DNA of 64,000 nucleotides, taken from positions 5,332,001 through 5,396,000 of the forward strand of contig NW_025408667.1 in NCBI RefSeq assembly GCF_020360975.1, read 5' to 3'. This document shows positions 60,942-64,000 of the stretch, piece by piece (position 1 is the stretch's first letter; each line of letters starts with the position of its first letter). The notes below the pieces were generated by a model that worked only from the letters and a program-made list of their open reading frames with translations, ran no database searches and was not told the origin of the DNA. Position numbers and translations under genes: made by a program. The stretch comes from Hirsutella rhossiliensis. Lineage: Eukaryota; Ascomycota; Sordariomycetes; Hypocreales; Ophiocordycipitaceae.

Positions 60942-61489
60942 TAATGCCCTTCCTTAAGTATAGTATAGCGTTACTTAATTAACGGCCTTTATACTATTAA
61001 GCCTATACTACTAGCTCTACCCTACCCTTTCCCGTTAATTATACTAGCCCTACTAGCCTTATTATCCCTACGCTTATTAGCCTAGGTAGCTAGAACTAAG
61101 CTCTATACTTATTAGCTAGCTAGCCGTTTAAATAAGGGCATAACTTATTATATACTCCCTTAAGTAACTAGCGGCTAGCCTAGACCTATATAAGCCTTAG
61201 GTTGCCTATCCCCTTAGCCTTAGTTAGCTTCCTCTACCTAAGGGTATATAAAGTAGTATCCTTTTTTTTCTTTTTCCTTTCCTTTTTTTTTCTTTAACTA
61301 TAGTAATAGTAGTAATAAGTAAGTTCTACTCTACCTAAGGCATTAGTTCGTTCCTAGCTATATAGGCCGCTTTATTAATATATACTTATAGTAATAGCTA
61401 TAGTAGTAATAATAACCCTAATAATAATAACTTTAACTAGTAAGTTCCTTACCTTATAAAGCGGGAGGCTATAATCTATAATACTAACT

Positions 61490-62397
61490 TCCGCGATAGA
61501 TATATCTACCTCCCCCTCCTTTACTTCCTCTTTCTCGGAGTATATAAAGTTATTTATTAACGCTATACTAAGTATAGCTAACGATAGCTCTACTACTACC
61601 GCTACTCCTACCCGCGCCCCCGCGACCGCGCCTACTACCGCCGCCTCTACCTTTACTACGCTAGCCGCCCTTATATTGCCCTTTTAAGTAACGATACTAT
61701 CCCCGCCGCCGGCTATAACGCCTGGCCCTTCTACCCCCGCCTCTACCTCTACTACCCCTATAAGTCCGCTACCTAGCGAGCGTAGTACCTATTTTCCGCT
61801 AACTTCTTAAAGTATAAACGCTAAGTATAGGCTAGAGCCGCCTATATAGCCCCTTATATATAGTACGCGTTATAAGAGCTCCTTTATACCGACTAAGTTA
61901 GGCGCCGCTATAGTACTAGTTATTACTAGTACGCGCGTACTAGCTACGCCTATAAGGTAGCGCTTCCTATCCTACTCGCTATAGCGTTAGCTTAAACGGC
62001 TAGCGTATATAGGTAGGTATAGGGGGCTACTAAGAAGCGCCTTACCGCCGCCGCCGCCGCCTACTATAATCTCCGCGCCCTTAAGCGCTAGGGCCTTATC
62101 CTTAAGTAAGTTCCTCTCCTCTAGCCCTTTTACTTTTACTATTAACTCTCTTAGTACTAGGGATATTACTTTTATTACCCTATTAGCGGTCCCCTTAGCT
62201 ATACCCGCTACCGCCCCCGCTATTACTACTAGCCGGGCCCCCCTTACCCTTAGAGCCCCTAGAGCCGCCGCTACTACTAACTAGCTCGTAGGCTTAGAGG
62301 GCCGCCTAAGTACCTTAGAGAGCGCCGCCGCCGCTAATAAGGTAGAGGAGGATAATAAAGATAAGGATAAGGATAATAATAAGGATAAGGAGTAAGT
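61490..62397 (+). pseudogene. RIPped, longer copy of the antisense ORF
   Basis: Corresponds to 38783-39257 of H. The start codon has become ATA (about 61500). The helix/acidic-tail segment is recognisable at 62290-62396 (GLEGRLSTLESAAAANK, then Asp/Glu codons partly turned to Asn/Lys). Between two GAGCCGCC copies (61835-61842 and 62262-62269) it holds 426 bp that H lacks, rich in Pro, Ala, Leu and Ser codons. The intact ancestral protein would have been about 300 residues. Confidence 0.7.
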
Positions 62398-63220
62398 CTA
62401 AGTAGTTTAAGGGCTCTACCTTAAAATAAACGCTATTTTTAGTTCTACTTATATTATTATACTTACGTTATTATAACTACTTACTTTACTTTACTTATTT
62501 TATAGTCTTAGCTTAAGCTACTATTAATAGTCCGCTAGTCTATCGTTCTTATCTACCGTTTTAAATAAGGCTTTAAACTTATTAAGGGCTATAGTTCCTA
62601 TAAACTTATATATAGGTTCTTATATAAGGTCGAGATACCTATGTTACTTAATAAGGACCTTTTAGTATTTCCCCTTACTAACCCTTTTCTAGCGCGCGGC
62701 CTATATATTATAGGACACCCTATAGTCGATAATCTAGGTACCTATAACGATATTAGCCTCCCTCCCTAAGGCTCCCCGCGGAAGAAGGAACCTAGAAGCT
62801 ACTAAGTAAACTCTAGGAAATTACCTAGAAATCCTAGAAATAATAACCGAGCGGATTATATAGATATTTTATAGAGATTTCCCCTAAGAATATATTACAC
62901 GGGAAATATACTACGATTTCCTAAGTAATAATAGTTCCTTAGGGATTATACTAATATTTCCCTAAGAAGTTACTATAAGGATATAATAGGGAAATTATAG
63001 AGAAATACCTATACCTACCTAGGGAAAATACTAGGAAATACTACTAATACGCTATACTACTATCGTACGATTATAAGGTTAAGATATTACTTAGTTAAAG
63101 CCCTAAGTAAGGTCCTACGCTTGCTATAATATATATAGAAGATAGAGAACCCGCTAGATCTTAGGCGGGTAGAAAAGAATATAGATAGCTATTACTACTC
63201 TTACTTTAACTTATAAGACT

Positions 63221-63306
63221 AGTAGCTAGTCTATATTTAATACGCGTAATAATATATAGTAGCTAGTCTATATAATACGTTTAATTACGTATAGTAGCTA
63301 GTCTAT
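63221..63306. repeat. Three tandem copies of a 35-37 bp unit
   Basis: AGTAGCTAGTCTAT begins at 63221, 63258 and 63293, each followed by an AT-rich spacer with TTAAT or TAATACG. Confidence 0.7.
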
Positions 63307-63355
63307 TTAATTACCCGTTAAACCTATACCGGATCTAAGTAAACGGTAAGGTTAA

Positions 63356-63390
63356 TATACTAGCCCTATATTAAGGGACTAGTATATAAT
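63356..63390. repeat. Hairpin-forming inverted repeat
   Basis: TATACTAGCCCT and AGGGACTAGTATA face each other across a short AT loop, with one unpaired base. Confidence 0.55.
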
Positions 63391-64000
63391 AAATAGTAGT
63401 AGTTCCTATTCCCTTAACTATCTATTCTCTTAAAGTCTATATTTAGTAAAACGTAAGATAAAGAATAGGGAAAGGGATAAGTTAACCTTAACCTATAAAC
63501 CCTAATATCTTCTTAGGAAGAAAGCTCCTACTCGCGTACTAATAAATACTAGCTTCCTAATCTTTTTTTATAGAAGAAATACTTAGGGAACTCTAGATAG
63601 AGGTAGAACTTCGATATATTAAAGCTTAAGTATTATAGAGCTTCTATTAGCGGTTAGAAAGATACCTATTTCTAGGATATTTCCCGTTAAGTGCTTATAG
63701 AAATAGAAGATAGCTAGATCGCTTACCTTAGTAGTAAGAATAACGCTTAAAGGAATTAAGAGCGGAACTTCTACGATATAACTTACTAGCTTACCTAGCT
63801 AATCGTTAAAGCCTATAAAAACAAATTAATAACTTAGAATATATTCTAGTAATAAGGTAATATTAGCTATAAGTAATATAGCTATATAGAAATCGGTATA
63901 GTATAGCTTCTCCCGCCCCGCCCTAACTACCTCTATTAAAAGGATAAAGCCCTAGAAGTTCGCTAAGAAGTTCGCTAAACTATAATAAATAAAGTAAGGA

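Larger units (their letters stand above)
60756..62712 (-). mobile_element. Element I: 3' part of a second H-family chromovirus, strongly RIPped
   Basis: A 186-bp LTR (60756-60941) is followed by the whole antisense-gene region and the first bases of the pol 3' end, matching H from 38042 to about 39560. Beyond about 62712 the match stops abruptly, so the element is truncated or interrupted there. Confidence 0.82.
62713..64000. other. Degenerate element at the right edge
   Basis: AT-rich RIPped DNA starting near TATAGGACACCC, possibly an LTR start. At 62880-63050 there are several GGGAAAT/TTTCCC words. From about 63480 a + strand frame with mostly RIP-type stops reads IEEILREL, RYLFLGYFPLSAYRN and LRAELLRYNLLAYLANR, which would fit a gag N-terminus but is not identifiable. 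Confidence 0.3.

Noticed and set aside
1..64000. CRISPR arrays, bacterial operons, rRNA genes
   Set aside because: None seen; the splice signals, RIP pattern and element families are eukaryotic and fungal.

Overview
The window looks like an AT-rich, transposon-dominated block from a filamentous ascomycete (Pezizomycotina-type) genome. Three things point there. (1) Almost every repeated sequence carries the footprint of repeat-induced point mutation (RIP): TpA saturation, and reading frames broken mainly by TAA/TAG where CAA, CAG, CGA or TGG would be expected. (2) The one clear host gene has short spliceosomal introns with GTAAGY/GTACGT donors and a CTGAC branch site. (3) The elements are chromodomain Ty3/gypsy, Ty1/copia and MULE families typical of such fungi. 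All domain calls were read from the sequence; no database search was possible.

Layout. 1-1446: 5' end of a minus-strand gypsy-like element with a frameshifted but non-RIPped gag. 2314-2572: copia-type LTR. 2590-6382 plus 14240-14690: a very long degenerate open frame on the + strand, split by a complete RIPped chromovirus (F, 6383-14234, TSD TATAA). 14691-16461: degenerate AT-rich DNA. 16462-19441: a Mutator-like element (MULE) with terminal inverted repeats of about 160 bp. 19442-24209: the only gene island with normal composition. It holds a three-exon gene with a transglutaminase-like C-H-D signature, a small hypothetical gene, two palindromic or MITE-like elements and a tRNA-like locus.

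24210-33161: a minus-strand copia element interrupted by a second complete copia (26754-32921). 33162-33857: a solo LTR (TSD AAAGA). 34238-64000: a nested stack. A + strand chromovirus (G) was hit by the GC-richer chromovirus H (38042-44565, TSD CTATA) and by copia C (from 45937). C was in turn hit by a solo LTR (D), which was hit by chromovirus E (49478-57322, TSD GCCCY), and also by LTR J and by a second H-family copy (I, from 60756). 62713-64000 is another degenerate element.

The most unusual feature is in H. Between the end of pol (chromodomain) and the 3' LTR it carries an antisense gene-like unit on the + strand: TATA box, pyrimidine tract, two candidate 5'-UTR introns, and an open 156-codon frame starting at 38790 with a Pro/Ala/Ser-rich body, a short amphipathic helix and a very acidic tail. 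The RIPped family member I carries the same unit with 426 extra bases in the coding part, an exact multiple of three.
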